Assembly (NCBI GenBank): GCA_964617355.1
Contig: CAZTXP010000006.1
Span: 13,465-77,464, forward strand
Direction: 5' to 3'
Source of the DNA: CAZTDU01 sp964617355
GTDB lineage: Bacteria > Pseudomonadota > Gammaproteobacteria > Burkholderiales > SG8-39
DNA length: 64,000 nucleotides
The notes under the pieces are model-generated. The model saw only the letters and a list, made by a program, of their open reading frames with translations, was not told the DNA's origin and did not search any database. The translations under genes and the position numbers were made by a program. The number at the start of each line of letters is the position of its first letter. Position 1 is the stretch's first letter. This document shows, piece by piece, positions 43,424 to 53,327 of the stretch.

Positions 43424-44986
43424 CTACGAGATCGTGACAATGAACGGCTCGCTTCTGGCAACGCAAGTTCCATTCTTTACGACGAGGCATTCGATACTGT
43501 GGGTGCCGCGATATTCGGTCGATTCCTTTCGAACGAGCCCCGCCGCATTCGCCACCGCCGGCTCAAACCCGCCACGTAGTCCGCCCTTAGCCTCCGCTTC
43601 ACGCCCCGTATTCACCACTTGCCAGTAGACGCTGTAGGGGGGCTGGATGTTGGTCTGCGCCTCGAATCTCAAGTCGCCCCCCTTCTTGAGCGGCATCCCA
43701 TCGCTCTTAATTGCATGAGTCTTGCCGCGTTGCGTGTAGGTTGCACGCGCAATTTGAATCGTGCCTTGTATCGACATCGGCCAACGGGGTGCGATCTTAT
43801 GTGGGGCACCGAGGACACGGCGGAGTAGCGACCCCACTGCTGCCACGCCAGACTTGGCCGTAGTGATCAGTCCCTTCGGTCGGCGTATCTCGACTGCCGA
43901 TTCCACAAGGTTGCGTCCGATACTTGGTGCAAGCGAATCGGAAAATGCGTCTAGGTCGCCGGCCTGGCCAGCGGCAGAGAAATCGGCGCGCGCCTGTCGG
44001 AGCCAAGAAGAGAAAGCCTCCCGTCTTTCCGGATACGTGACCCAGCGGTCGGCAAAGTTCTCACGCGGGTCGGTCGGGTTCGGAATCCATGCCACCCCAT
44101 CCGGGTAAGAAATAAATCGATCCATGCGGCCAAGTATTCCGAACAGCGCAGCGCCAACGGTCTCCTCTTGCCCGTACGCATGGGCGGCTAGAGTCGTCAG
44201 AATTATCGATATTGGTCGATTGTCTGGGTCATCCGCGAATTGGATATCGCGGTGCCGCTTCAGGATCTGAATGGCGCTCTGTAGCGGTGTCTTGACCCTA
44301 TAGGCGGGAATTTCCTCCACGTTGGCGCGCTTCTCGAGAAGTGCGAGTTCCGAGCGGCGCCGTTCAAAGGCGACCTTGGTGCGATCAAGGAACCAGTTCG
44401 CATAGCCCACGGGATTGCTTCCCGGCCACTCCTCGGTTCGTAGGCGAAAGTGCGGATGTTCCCGGTCGGTGATGGCTATCGCAGTGTCGGCCCATTGGTT
44501 CTTTCCGGTTCGAGCCTCGATCAGCCTCTTCTGAAATGCTGCATCGGGAACGGAAGGAATTACGTCCATGTGAAACTGCGCTCCATCCGCGTAATTCAGC
44601 GTCCAGCAACGTCGCGACTCGCTGACCTTCTGCATGGACCGTGATTTCGCGTAGTCGGCAACCTCCTGTCCAACTAATGCCTTCAATTCCGCCTGGGTTA
44701 CGCCCGATTTCGAGATGGGAATCTCGCAAACTACATCCAGGTCATACTCCTCACCTTCGTTCAAGGGCTTGATCACGGTGCCAAGTCTGAAGGAACCCTG
44801 CGGATAGATCTCCGTCTCGAAGTTCGCGAGACGTGATTCCGATCGCTTGAGCCATTCAGCCAGCGACTTATAGCTGCGCTCCGCTGCTTGATACCGGCTA
44901 TCCGGGATTTCGAGCGACTTGGCGACTTCATCTAAAAGGCCGGCTGCTAGCGAGGTTGGTTCCGACAAGGAATTGAACTCGCTCAC
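43424..44986 (-). CDS. CBASS CD-NTase (SMODS) with AGS-C sensor domain
   Basis: A 520-residue cGAS/DncV-like nucleotidyltransferase that makes a cyclic oligonucleotide signal on phage infection. Active-site motif: QGSFRLGT (Gly64-Ser65) followed by YDLDVV (Asp82, Asp84) and MDVIPS (Asp141). The C-terminal part (about 410-520) with KKGGDLRFEAQTN...PPYSVYWQVVNTG...LRGGF fits the AGS-C domain found with SMODS enzymes. The stop is 2 bases after the patatin gene start-side neighbour, so effector and synthase form a two-gene operon. GC content is lower than the flanks. No Cap2/Cap3 ancillary genes are present, so it is a minimal (type I-like) CBASS. Confidence 0.92.
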   Translation of the reverse strand: MSEFNSLSEPTSLAAGLLDEVAKSLEIPDSRYQAAERSYKSLAEWLKRSESRLANFETEIYPQGSFRLGTVIKPLNEGEEYDLDVVCEIPISKSGVTQAELKALVGQEVADYAKSRSMQKVSESRRCWTLNYADGAQFHMDVIPSVPDAAFQKRLIEARTGKNQWADTAIAITDREHPHFRLRTEEWPGSNPVGYANWFLDRTKVAFERRRSELALLEKRANVEEIPAYRVKTPLQSAIQILKRHRDIQFADDPDNRPISIILTTLAAHAYGQEETVGAALFGILGRMDRFISYPDGVAWIPNPTDPRENFADRWVTYPERREAFSSWLRQARADFSAAGQAGDLDAFSDSLAPSIGRNLVESAVEIRRPKGLITTAKSGVAAVGSLLRRVLGAPHKIAPRWPMSIQGTIQIARATYTQRGKTHAIKSDGMPLKKGGDLRFEAQTNIQPPYSVYWQVVNTGREAEAKGGLRGGFEPAVANAAGLVRKESTEYRGTHSIECLVVKNGTCVARSEPFIVTIS

Positions 44987-44988
44987 GG

Positions 44989-45891
44989 CTATCTCCCTTC
45001 ATCCAACCACGCACGAATTCGCGGGCTTGCGTGCGTGAAATCGTGATCCGCCTTTGTTAGGAGCATGTCCTTCATCTTCGGGTCGTCAAGCGGCAGGGGA
45101 GAGTCGGATTGAAAATCAATGCGAACTAATTGCGCGGGATCTAGCAACAGCGACACGACGTTTGTTGCCGTTGTTGTCTGCAGATTGAGAAGCATTGAAA
45201 TGAACTGCTTTATTCCCCAGCCACACAAAAATCCCCAGTCCGTCTCGTGCTCCCTAAACTCGTAGAAATTCTTGCTGCTGCCCGTTCCAATGGAGAGCAA
45301 ACGGATTGACTCCCTCGGCGCTGAGAGTCGCGTCATGGCTTCCGTGAGCGCGACGAGGGATGGGTTGTTTGCCCATAAACCGCCGTCAGCTAGTAGGTAC
45401 TCGTCGACCCTGGTCGGTGCGAAGTACAAGGGTGCGCTACAGGAAGCCAGTATCGCGTCTACAAGCGGTACTTCGGGATCCCGAGTAAAGCTTGGGTCGT
45501 AGTTGGACTTGATCGGATGAACCGTCCCATTTCCGATGTCCGTAGCTGGAATCAGGAGTCTTGTCTTCGCATTCCTTAGGAGGAAATTTCCGAATACTGA
45601 CTTAAGTGCCTTGCGCAAGGGCTCTTTGTCGTACTTGGGCTTTCGCTGACCTCCGAGCGCACTGATCCTTCCTTCAAAAATTTCCTTTCCGTGTGCAACG
45701 TATAGATTGCAGATGACATCGGGGGAAAGCCCGATGGCAAGCGCGCCGGCAACAATTGATCCTGTGCTTGTGCCAGCGATTAAATCGAAATCCTTCCAAA
45801 ACGAAACGCCGAATTCGGCTTCAATGCGCTTGAGAATATGCGCAGAGTACAGACCCCGAAACCCTCCGCCATCAATTGTCAGTACTCGCAT
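44989..45891 (-). CDS. capV: CBASS effector, patatin-like phospholipase (CapV-like)
   Basis: A 300-residue patatin-like phospholipase. The oxyanion motif DGGGFRG (7-13), nucleophile elbow GTSTG (Ser42) and DGG (Asp169) are intact. In CBASS such enzymes are activated by the cyclic nucleotide and degrade the membrane, killing the infected cell. It is the first gene of the pair and lies 2 bases before the CD-NTase. ATG 45891 has GAGGTG nearby as a ribosome site. The gap upstream (45892-46075) contains an inverted repeat TTGCC-GGCAA at 45922-45936 of uncertain meaning. Confidence 0.9.
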   Translation of the reverse strand: MRVLTIDGGGFRGLYSAHILKRIEAEFGVSFWKDFDLIAGTSTGSIVAGALAIGLSPDVICNLYVAHGKEIFEGRISALGGQRKPKYDKEPLRKALKSVFGNFLLRNAKTRLLIPATDIGNGTVHPIKSNYDPSFTRDPEVPLVDAILASCSAPLYFAPTRVDEYLLADGGLWANNPSLVALTEAMTRLSAPRESIRLLSIGTGSSKNFYEFREHETDWGFLCGWGIKQFISMLLNLQTTTATNVVSLLLDPAQLVRIDFQSDSPLPLDDPKMKDMLLTKADHDFTHASPRIRAWLDEGR

Positions 45892-46075
45892 GGTGGCACC
45901 TCTATTTGCAGTCGGCTAGTCTTGCCGCGATGGCAATGCAGCGTAATCTTGCGATGCAGTTCATCCCGATCTGCTGGCTTCGTGCATACTTGCTGGCGAC
46001 TTCGGATTGCTCGGCGCTTTTTAGCGAGTGGGGCTCATCATTGGTCTTGATCGCAGAGGGGTGTGTGCTGTTCCT

Positions 46076-46159
46076 CTAGCGATCCCGGCCATGGATGGGC
46101 TTCAGGAATTGCTTCGTGTACGTGCCGCATACGGCTTTCACGCACCAAACGTCGCTCAT
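46076..46159 (-). pseudogene. 27-codon remnant of a restriction-endonuclease-like gene at the hsdS 3' end
   Basis: An ATG overlaps the hsdS TGA by 4 bases (ATGA) and opens 27 codons beginning MSDVWCVKAVCGTYTKQFL, then a few unrelated residues and TAG at 46076. The start recalls the N-terminus of Mrr-like restriction proteins (typically (I/V)WxVRAxxGxYxxxF followed by GYVAIGW), but the expected continuation is missing. It therefore looks like the coupled fourth gene of the hsd operon, cut off near 46100 where GC content drops towards the CBASS genes. Family assignment is from memory of the motif and is tentative. Confidence 0.5.
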
Positions 46160-47422
46160 TGAACGGGCTCCTCGCTCTGCTTCAGGGCTTCTGGGACGCG
46201 GATTTCGCCGGAGATCAGCTTCGGCAGAAGAGTGTCGCGCGTCGCGGCAAGCGTGCGGTTCTCTTCAATCATCGCTTCTTGTCGCAGCCTCACGCTTCGC
46301 GCGAACGCGGTGAATCGGTCGACCAGATCCTTCGGCGGAATGGCGAATTCCGGGAGTTGCAGTCCGTCCATCGAGAGCATGTTTACCGTCGTGCCGTTCG
46401 CGTACCCGCTAACGGTGTCATGCATCGTGCGCGAGTTGAGCAGGTGACAGAGATATTCGGCGGTGAGGTGGCAATCGGTTTTCGGCCGAACGCGGTAGAG
46501 GTGATGGCTGAAGAGGCTCGGCTCGGCGAATCGCTCTGGCACGATCGCTGCGTAGCCGATCAGCAGGCGGTCGTGGCCTTGCTCAGTGTTGGCGACGATT
46601 AGATCGCCCGCGCGGACCAGATGCTGCGACTTGAATTCGCCGTTGTAGTGTTTGATGCCGTCGTGCTTGTAGCCTCCGCCCTCGTAGATCGAATTCAGGT
46701 TGTGCATGGGCACGCCAGTATCGGTGAGGCCATCGCCCTTGTAGGAGAGCCCGCGGGCAACGTCAACGCAATCGAGTAAAGCTTGCGTCGACCAGTTTCC
46801 GGCGCGTTCGCCATCCAGGAACCACGACTTGAATAGCGCCCGCGCCATCGCCTCCAGCGTCTCGTTCATCCGCCGGTTCACTTCGATCTTGTCGTCCAGT
46901 GTGCCTAGGATGTGGGCGATCGCACGCTGCTCACGGATTGCAGGAAAGACTACTGGAAGGTCAAGTTGCGATGTGATTCCGAGATAGGAGCGTGTCGAGC
47001 CTTTGTGGCCCCATGAATCAAAGAGCTGCTGGAACTCCGGGCTGTCGAAATAGTGCTTTAGATAGCGTGCCGAAAGCACTCCGTGGTCCTTGACTCGGTA
47101 GTAGGTAACTTGCGGCGTCAGCATCACGAACGGCGTTTCAAGCTTGTCTATGAAAGCCGTTCGACCCATTGTTGCCTTATGAGAAATTAGGACATCGCCC
47201 TGCTTCGCAAAGCCTTTTCGCAATGAGCGTGCTTGAGCATCAGTGATAAATGTGCAATTCCTCGTGTCAACGCGCCCTCCGACAATGTCGGATGCCATTA
47301 CGAAAGGGATACCCGAACTCACGAAGTCACTAGCCTTTGGGTGTATCTCTCCATGATTGCCATCGAGCGGTCGATCCAGCACGCCCTCTGAAACGAGTTG
47401 GCGCACAGTTGTTGAGCGCCTC

Positions 47423-47433
<11 letters not shown>
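46156..47433 (-). CDS. hsdS: Type I restriction-modification, HsdS specificity subunit
   Basis: A 425-residue DNA-recognition subunit with two target recognition domains. The conserved spacer repeats are clear: QRAIAHILGTLDDKIEVNRRMNETLEAMARALFKSWF (about 168-205) and TAFARSVRLRQEAMIEENRTLAATRDTLLPKLISGEI at the end. The TRDs between them are variable and set the target sequence, which cannot be predicted by eye. The ATG lies inside the end of hsdM (11-base overlap). GC is lower than in hsdM, common for TRDs. Confidence 0.95.
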
Positions 47434-48979
<1,546 letters not shown>

Positions 48980-49058
48980 GCCTCGATTCTGCAACAGGCG
49001 CTGGCTCGCAGGATGAGCCTCGGTGCGTTTTCACACCCGGGGCCTGAGACAATGCGCC

Positions 49059-49793
49059 ATGGACGAAAAGCCGAGGCTGTCGAAGCTGATGGGCGAGCGC
49101 GGGCTGTGCTCGCGCCGCGAGGCGGACGAATGGATCGCCAACGGCTGGGTGAAGGTCGACGGCGTGGCCGTGGACACGCTCGGCGTGCGGGTGCGGCCGG
49201 ACTGCGTGATCGAGGTGGCGGAAGCCGCCAAGCGAGTGCAGGGCGGGCGCGTCACGGTGCTCCTGCACAAGCCGGTAGGCTTCGTCTCCGGGCAGGCCGA
49301 GGACGGCTACCGGCCGGCCTACACGCTGGTGACGCGCGAGAATCGCTGGAACGAGGACCCGGCGCAGCAGAAGTTCCTGCCGGCGCACCTGAAGAACCTC
49401 GCGCCCGCGGGGCGCCTGGACATCGATTCGACCGGGCTGCTGGTGCTGACGCAGGACGGCCGCGTGGCGAAGAAGCTGATCGGCGAGGACTCGACCATCG
49501 AGAAGGAGTACCTCGTGCGCGTGATCGGCAAGCTCGACGCCGCGGGCCTCGCGAAGCTGAACCACGGGCTGGAACTCGACGGCCGGCCGCTGAAGCCGGC
49601 CAAGGTGTCGTGGCAGAACGAGGATCAACTCCGCTTCGCGCTGCGCGAAGGCCGCAAGCGCCAGATCCGCCGCATGTGCGAACTGGTGGGGCTGAAGGTC
49701 GTCGGCCTGAAGCGCATCCGCATCGGCAGCGTGAAGCTCGGCGGCCTGCCGCCGGGGAAGTGGCGCTACCTCGGGCCGATGGAGAAGTTCTAG
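49059..49793 (+). CDS. 23S rRNA pseudouridine synthase, RluF/RluB-like
   Basis: A 244-residue member of the RsuA family. An S4 RNA-binding domain occupies about 5-50 (RLSKLMGERGLCSRREADEWI) and the catalytic motif is AGRLDIDSTGL with Asp121. GRKRQIRRMCELVGLKVVGLKRIRIG closes the domain and ends with GEWRYL-like GKWRYL, as in RluF. The substrate is most likely a uridine of large-subunit rRNA; RluF versus RluB or RluE cannot be fixed here. ATG 49059 gives the expected S4 start; an earlier in-frame ATG adds residues without homology. Confidence 0.88.
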   Translation: MDEKPRLSKLMGERGLCSRREADEWIANGWVKVDGVAVDTLGVRVRPDCVIEVAEAAKRVQGGRVTVLLHKPVGFVSGQAEDGYRPAYTLVTRENRWNEDPAQQKFLPAHLKNLAPAGRLDIDSTGLLVLTQDGRVAKKLIGEDSTIEKEYLVRVIGKLDAAGLAKLNHGLELDGRPLKPAKVSWQNEDQLRFALREGRKRQIRRMCELVGLKVVGLKRIRIGSVKLGGLPPGKWRYLGPMEKF

Positions 49794-49796
49794 GCT

Positions 49797-51281
49797 TCAG
49801 CCTTGCTGCATGACGCGGTAGCGACCCAGTTCGAAATCGTCGCCCGCGTCCACCAGCTCGATCGGGATCAGCAGGTACTGGCGGCCGTCGAACTCCATGA
49901 CCGGGCTGACCTGCTGGCTGTAGCTGCCCTCCGGCACGCAGAGCAGCGCCTCGGCGCCGAGCGCGCGGCCGTCGTTCATCAAGAGCGCCCGGTCGGTGCC
50001 CATCTTCGCGACCTTCACCGGGAAGGTCTCCTTCGCGTGCGTGCGCACGCCGATGTTCATCTGGTCGGCGCGCGCGCGCCAGCAGCGGCGGATCACGCCG
50101 CCGGTGCGCGCGCCGCTGCCGCCCTCGACCTGCACGGCCACCAGCTTGCCGACCCGCAGCCAGTCGGACTTCGGCGACGACAGCACCGCGCCGATGCCGC
50201 CGGCGCTGATGTTCTCGGTGACCCAGCTCTCGGGCGCGGCCTCGCTGTTGGCGGCGTCCTGCACCCACGCGAGCACGCTCGAGAAGCCGTTCACCACCGT
50301 GATGCGGTGCTTCACCGGGTAGCGCTCGTGCTGGCGCACCTGCGGCGTCGCGGACCAGCAGCCCTTGAGGTGCTTCAACACCGTGCGCACGCGCGCCGGA
50401 TCGACGCCTTCGCCGAGGCCGAGGTCGGAAGGCACGCCGCCGCGCTCGGCGATGCGCAGGTACTCGTCGAGCTTCGCCTCGGCCTGCGCGGCCGAGAAGT
50501 AGCGCAGGCCCGGCTTCGGCGCGGGCGGCTCGGCCATGCGCCACGGCGGCGTGCCCGCGTCGAGGTCGACGCAGTGGCGCGTGACCTGCGCCTGCGGCGC
50601 ATTGGCGATCGCGATCGCGCCGTCGAAATGCGCGATCACGCGCTCGGCGAGGTCGATGTCGGCAGGCAGCAGCGAATCGGGAGACGACGCCGCAAGCATA
50701 AGGATGCGCGCCAGCTCGCGCGCGGGCGTCGCGCCGCCCGGCGGCACCGCGGCCTGCAGCAGCTTCTTCTCCTCGGCGAAGCGCGCCATCTGGCCGACCG
50801 CACGCCACACCGCGCCGTCGGCCTGCTCGTAGTGCAGGTAGCGCCACTTCAGTTGCGCGCCGAGCGCGCGCAATCCGCGCACGAGGACCAGCGGCAGTTC
50901 GGCCTTCAGCTTGCCGGCCACGCCGCTGTCGGCGGCCGCCTGCGCGATGCACGCTGCCCACGCGCTGCCGAATTCCGCCGAGGTGCCGGAGAGGGCGCCC
51001 CAGAGGCGCTGCTCCTGGTGCTTGGGCATGCGCGCGTTCGCCGCGTAGTCGCGCGCGAGGCGCCGCAGCTGCGGCTGCGCAGCGTCGTCCAGCTGGCGCA
51101 GCACGTCGACGCGGTGCTCGGGCCGGAAGCCCTCGGTCTCCATCACCGAGCGCACCCAGTCGCGCAGCTCGCCGAGGCACGCGACGGGGTCCGCCACCGT
51201 CAGCCCCGCGAGCGCTTCCTTGAGCCCCTTCTCGTCCCCGAGCGGATGATCCGGCTTGCCGCCGCCGAGCCACTTCAGCAT
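49797..51281 (-). CDS. PilZ-like domain protein
   Basis: A 494-residue protein of unknown function. The N-terminal two thirds are helical (DHPLGDEKGLKEALAGL, ELRDWVRSVMETEGFRPEHRVDVLRQLDD). From about residue 325, HERYPVKHRITVVNGF followed by SWVTENISAGGIGAVL fits the RxxxR and (D/N)xSxxG marks of a PilZ c-di-GMP-binding domain, although the first Arg pair is imperfect. It may act as a c-di-GMP receptor. AAGGGGG precedes ATG 51281. It converges with the pseudouridine synthase, leaving 3 bases between stops. Confidence 0.7.
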   Translation of the reverse strand: MLKWLGGGKPDHPLGDEKGLKEALAGLTVADPVACLGELRDWVRSVMETEGFRPEHRVDVLRQLDDAAQPQLRRLARDYAANARMPKHQEQRLWGALSGTSAEFGSAWAACIAQAAADSGVAGKLKAELPLVLVRGLRALGAQLKWRYLHYEQADGAVWRAVGQMARFAEEKKLLQAAVPPGGATPARELARILMLAASSPDSLLPADIDLAERVIAHFDGAIAIANAPQAQVTRHCVDLDAGTPPWRMAEPPAPKPGLRYFSAAQAEAKLDEYLRIAERGGVPSDLGLGEGVDPARVRTVLKHLKGCWSATPQVRQHERYPVKHRITVVNGFSSVLAWVQDAANSEAAPESWVTENISAGGIGAVLSSPKSDWLRVGKLVAVQVEGGSGARTGGVIRRCWRARADQMNIGVRTHAKETFPVKVAKMGTDRALLMNDGRALGAEALLCVPEGSYSQQVSPVMEFDGRQYLLIPIELVDAGDDFELGRYRVMQQG

Positions 51282-51307
51282 GGTGTTACCCCCTTGGAGG
51301 GGGCACT

Positions 51308-52099
51308 CTACCGAACCGCGGCCGGTTCGTGGATGGTGGAAGTACCAAGATAGGCGCTGATCACCCGGGGATCGCGCAGCACGGCGGCCGGCTCCCCCTC
51401 GGCGATCGGCTCGCCGTGATCCAGCACGTAGAGCCGGTCGGCGAGGTCGGCGACCATCTGCATGTCGTGCTCGACCCAGATCATCGGGATCGCGGTCTCG
51501 TGCTTGATGCGCAGGATGTGGCGCGCGAGGTCTTCGCGCTCGTCGCGGTTCAGGCCCGCCGAGGGCTCGTCCAGCAGCAGCACCTTCGGCTCCATGGCGA
51601 GCGCGCGCGCGAAGCCGACGATCTTCTGCAAGCCGAAGGGCAGCCCGCCCACCGGATGGTGGCGCCAGCGCTCCAGGTCGGTGAAGTCGAGCACTTCCTC
51701 GACCGCGCGCCGGTGCGCCGCCTCCTCGGCGCGCACGCCGCGGCCGAAGAAGCCTTCCGCCAGCAGGTGCGTGCGGATGCGCGAGTGGCGCGCGACGAGC
51801 AGGTTCTCGGTCACGGTGAGGTGCGCGAACAGCTCGCCGTGCTGGAAGGTGCGCGCAATCCCCAGCTGCGCGATGCGGTGCGGCGGCAGCGCGGCGAGGT
51901 CCTCGCCGCCGAACGAGATGCGCCCTGCGCTCGGGCGGTAGAGGCCGCAGATGCAGTTGAGCACGGACGTCTTGCCCGCGCCGTTCGGCCCGATCAGGCA
52001 CAGCAGTTCGCCCTCGCGCGTCTCGAACGAGACGCCGTCGAGCACCTGCAGCCCGCCGAAGGCGAGCGCGACGCCTTCCAGTTTCAACTGATCAGCCAT
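51308..52099 (-). CDS. livG: Branched-chain-type ABC transporter ATP-binding protein (LivG)
   Basis: A 263-residue ABC ATPase of the LivG/BraG type. Walker A GPNGAGKT (37-44), the LivG-type long insertion (LVARHSRIRTHLLAEGFFGRG, about 96-116), a shortened signature PFGLQKIVGFARAL where most have LSxGxQ, and LLLDEPSAGLN. The signature is variant, as is usual for LivG (SYGxQ). ATG overlaps the LivF end by 8 bases. It works with LivF, LivH, LivM and the receptor at 55318. Confidence 0.93.
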   Translation of the reverse strand: MADQLKLEGVALAFGGLQVLDGVSFETREGELLCLIGPNGAGKTSVLNCICGLYRPSAGRISFGGEDLAALPPHRIAQLGIARTFQHGELFAHLTVTENLLVARHSRIRTHLLAEGFFGRGVRAEEAAHRRAVEEVLDFTDLERWRHHPVGGLPFGLQKIVGFARALAMEPKVLLLDEPSAGLNRDEREDLARHILRIKHETAIPMIWVEHDMQMVADLADRLYVLDHGEPIAEGEPAAVLRDPRVISAYLGTSTIHEPAAVR

Positions 52100-52889
52100 A
52101 CCACCGCCGGCTGCGCCGGTACTGCTTCACGTCGCGGTAGTTCTTCCGGGCGCCAGAGCCGGTGCCGAGGTAGAACTCGCGGATGTCCTGGTGCTCGCGC
52201 AGCTTGTCGGGGGCGCCGTCCATGACGATGCGGCCGTTCTCGATCACGTAGGCGTGGTCGGCCACCTCCAGCGCGATCGCCGCGTTCTGCTCGACCAGCA
52301 GGATCGTGGTGCCGAGGTCGCGGCGCACGGCCTGCAGGCGGTGCATCAGTTCCTCGACCACCAGCGGCGCGAGGCCCTGCGAGAGTTCGTCGACCAGCAG
52401 CAGGTCCGGCGCGCAGGCGAGCGCGGCGCCGATGGCGAGCATCTGCCGCTCGCCGCCCGACAGGTAGCCCGCCTCGCGGCCCTTCAGGCGCGCGAGCGCG
52501 GGGAACATCTCCCAGACCGCCTGCGCGAGGCAGCGCGCGTCGTGGCCGGGGCGCGTCACCACGGCCTCGACGTTCTCGGCCACGGTGAGGTTCTCGAACA
52601 CCTTGCTGCGCTCGGGCACCAGCGCGATGCCGCGTTCGGTGATGCGATGCGGCGGCAACTGGTCGATGCGCTCGCCAAGGTAGGTGATCGCGCCTTCGGT
52701 GACGCGCGCGTCGTCGAGGCCGATGAAGCCCGAGATGGCGCGCAGCGTGGTGGTCTTGCCGGCGCCGTTGGTGCCGAGCAGCGCGACGATGGCGCCGCGC
52801 GGCACCTCGAGCGACACCCCCTGCACCGCGGTGATCACGCGGTGGTAGGTGACCTCGACCTTCTCGAGCCGGAGGAGGATTTCGCTCAT
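52092..52889 (-). CDS. livF: Branched-chain-type ABC transporter ATP-binding protein (LivF)
   Basis: A 265-residue ABC ATPase of the LivF type with Walker A GTNGAGKT (39-46), FIGLDDARVTEGAITYLG, LSGGERQMLAIG signature and LLLVDELSQGLAP Walker B. The Arg/Tyr-rich tail (KNYRDVKQYRRSRRWYG) is longer than usual and typical of livF near acyl-CoA ligases. ATG 52889 has GGAGGAGG nearby. A small SnoaL-like gene lies divergently upstream. Confidence 0.93.
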   Translation of the reverse strand: MSEILLRLEKVEVTYHRVITAVQGVSLEVPRGAIVALLGTNGAGKTTTLRAISGFIGLDDARVTEGAITYLGERIDQLPPHRITERGIALVPERSKVFENLTVAENVEAVVTRPGHDARCLAQAVWEMFPALARLKGREAGYLSGGERQMLAIGAALACAPDLLLVDELSQGLAPLVVEELMHRLQAVRRDLGTTILLVEQNAAIALEVADHAYVIENGRIVMDGAPDKLREHQDIREFYLGTGSGARKNYRDVKQYRRSRRWYG

Positions 52890-52945
52890 GCGCTTGCCAG
52901 CGCCCCGCCAGAGGGCGCGTAATGCGCGCAAAGGAGGGTCACCCC

Positions 52946-53323
52946 ATGCCCATCACCCGCGAATTCCTCGCCTCCATCGGACAAGCCTTCAACAGCCGCG
53001 ACGTGGACCGCATCATGGCGCTGTTCCACGAGGACGCGATCTTCTGGCTCGCCAGCGGCCCGGAGCCGATGGGCACCACGCTCAGCGGCAAGGCCGCGAT
53101 CCGCAAGCTGCTCACCGACCGCTTCAAGGTGATCCCCGACATGCACTGGGCGCGCACCGACGAGTGGATGGGCGAGGGCGATCGCGCCGTCACGCAATGG
53201 CGCGTCACCGGCAAGGCGGCCGACGGCACGAAGCTGGATTACCAAGGGTGCGACCTCTACCAGTTCAAGGACGGCCTCATCTGGCGCAAGGACACGTATT
53301 GGAAAATCGTGAAGCCGGCCTGA
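52946..53323 (+). CDS. SnoaL/NTF2-like fold protein
   Basis: A 125-residue alpha+beta cone-fold protein (NTF2-like). The pattern ITREFLASIGQAFNSRDVDRIMALFHEDAIFWLASGPEP, with the later TQWRVTGKAADGTKLDYQGCDLYQFKDGLIWRKDTYW, is characteristic of SnoaL/DUF4440 proteins, which include ketosteroid isomerases, dehydratases and ligand-binding proteins. AAAGGAGG at 52930-52937 is a strong ribosome site for ATG 52946. It is the only plus-strand gene inside the minus-strand liv cluster, and may act on the imported compound. Confidence 0.85.
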   Translation: MPITREFLASIGQAFNSRDVDRIMALFHEDAIFWLASGPEPMGTTLSGKAAIRKLLTDRFKVIPDMHWARTDEWMGEGDRAVTQWRVTGKAADGTKLDYQGCDLYQFKDGLIWRKDTYWKIVKPA

Positions 53324-53327
53324 CACG

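Noticed and set aside
45922..45936. Inverted repeat TTGCC-GCGAT-GGCAA upstream of the CBASS effector as an operator
   Set aside because: Only 5 bp per arm; such repeats occur by chance, and no regulator gene is adjacent.
45876..46079. A 67-codon plus-strand frame between the CBASS effector and hsdS
   Set aside because: It overlaps the start of the effector antisense, lacks a ribosome site and has no recognisable motif.
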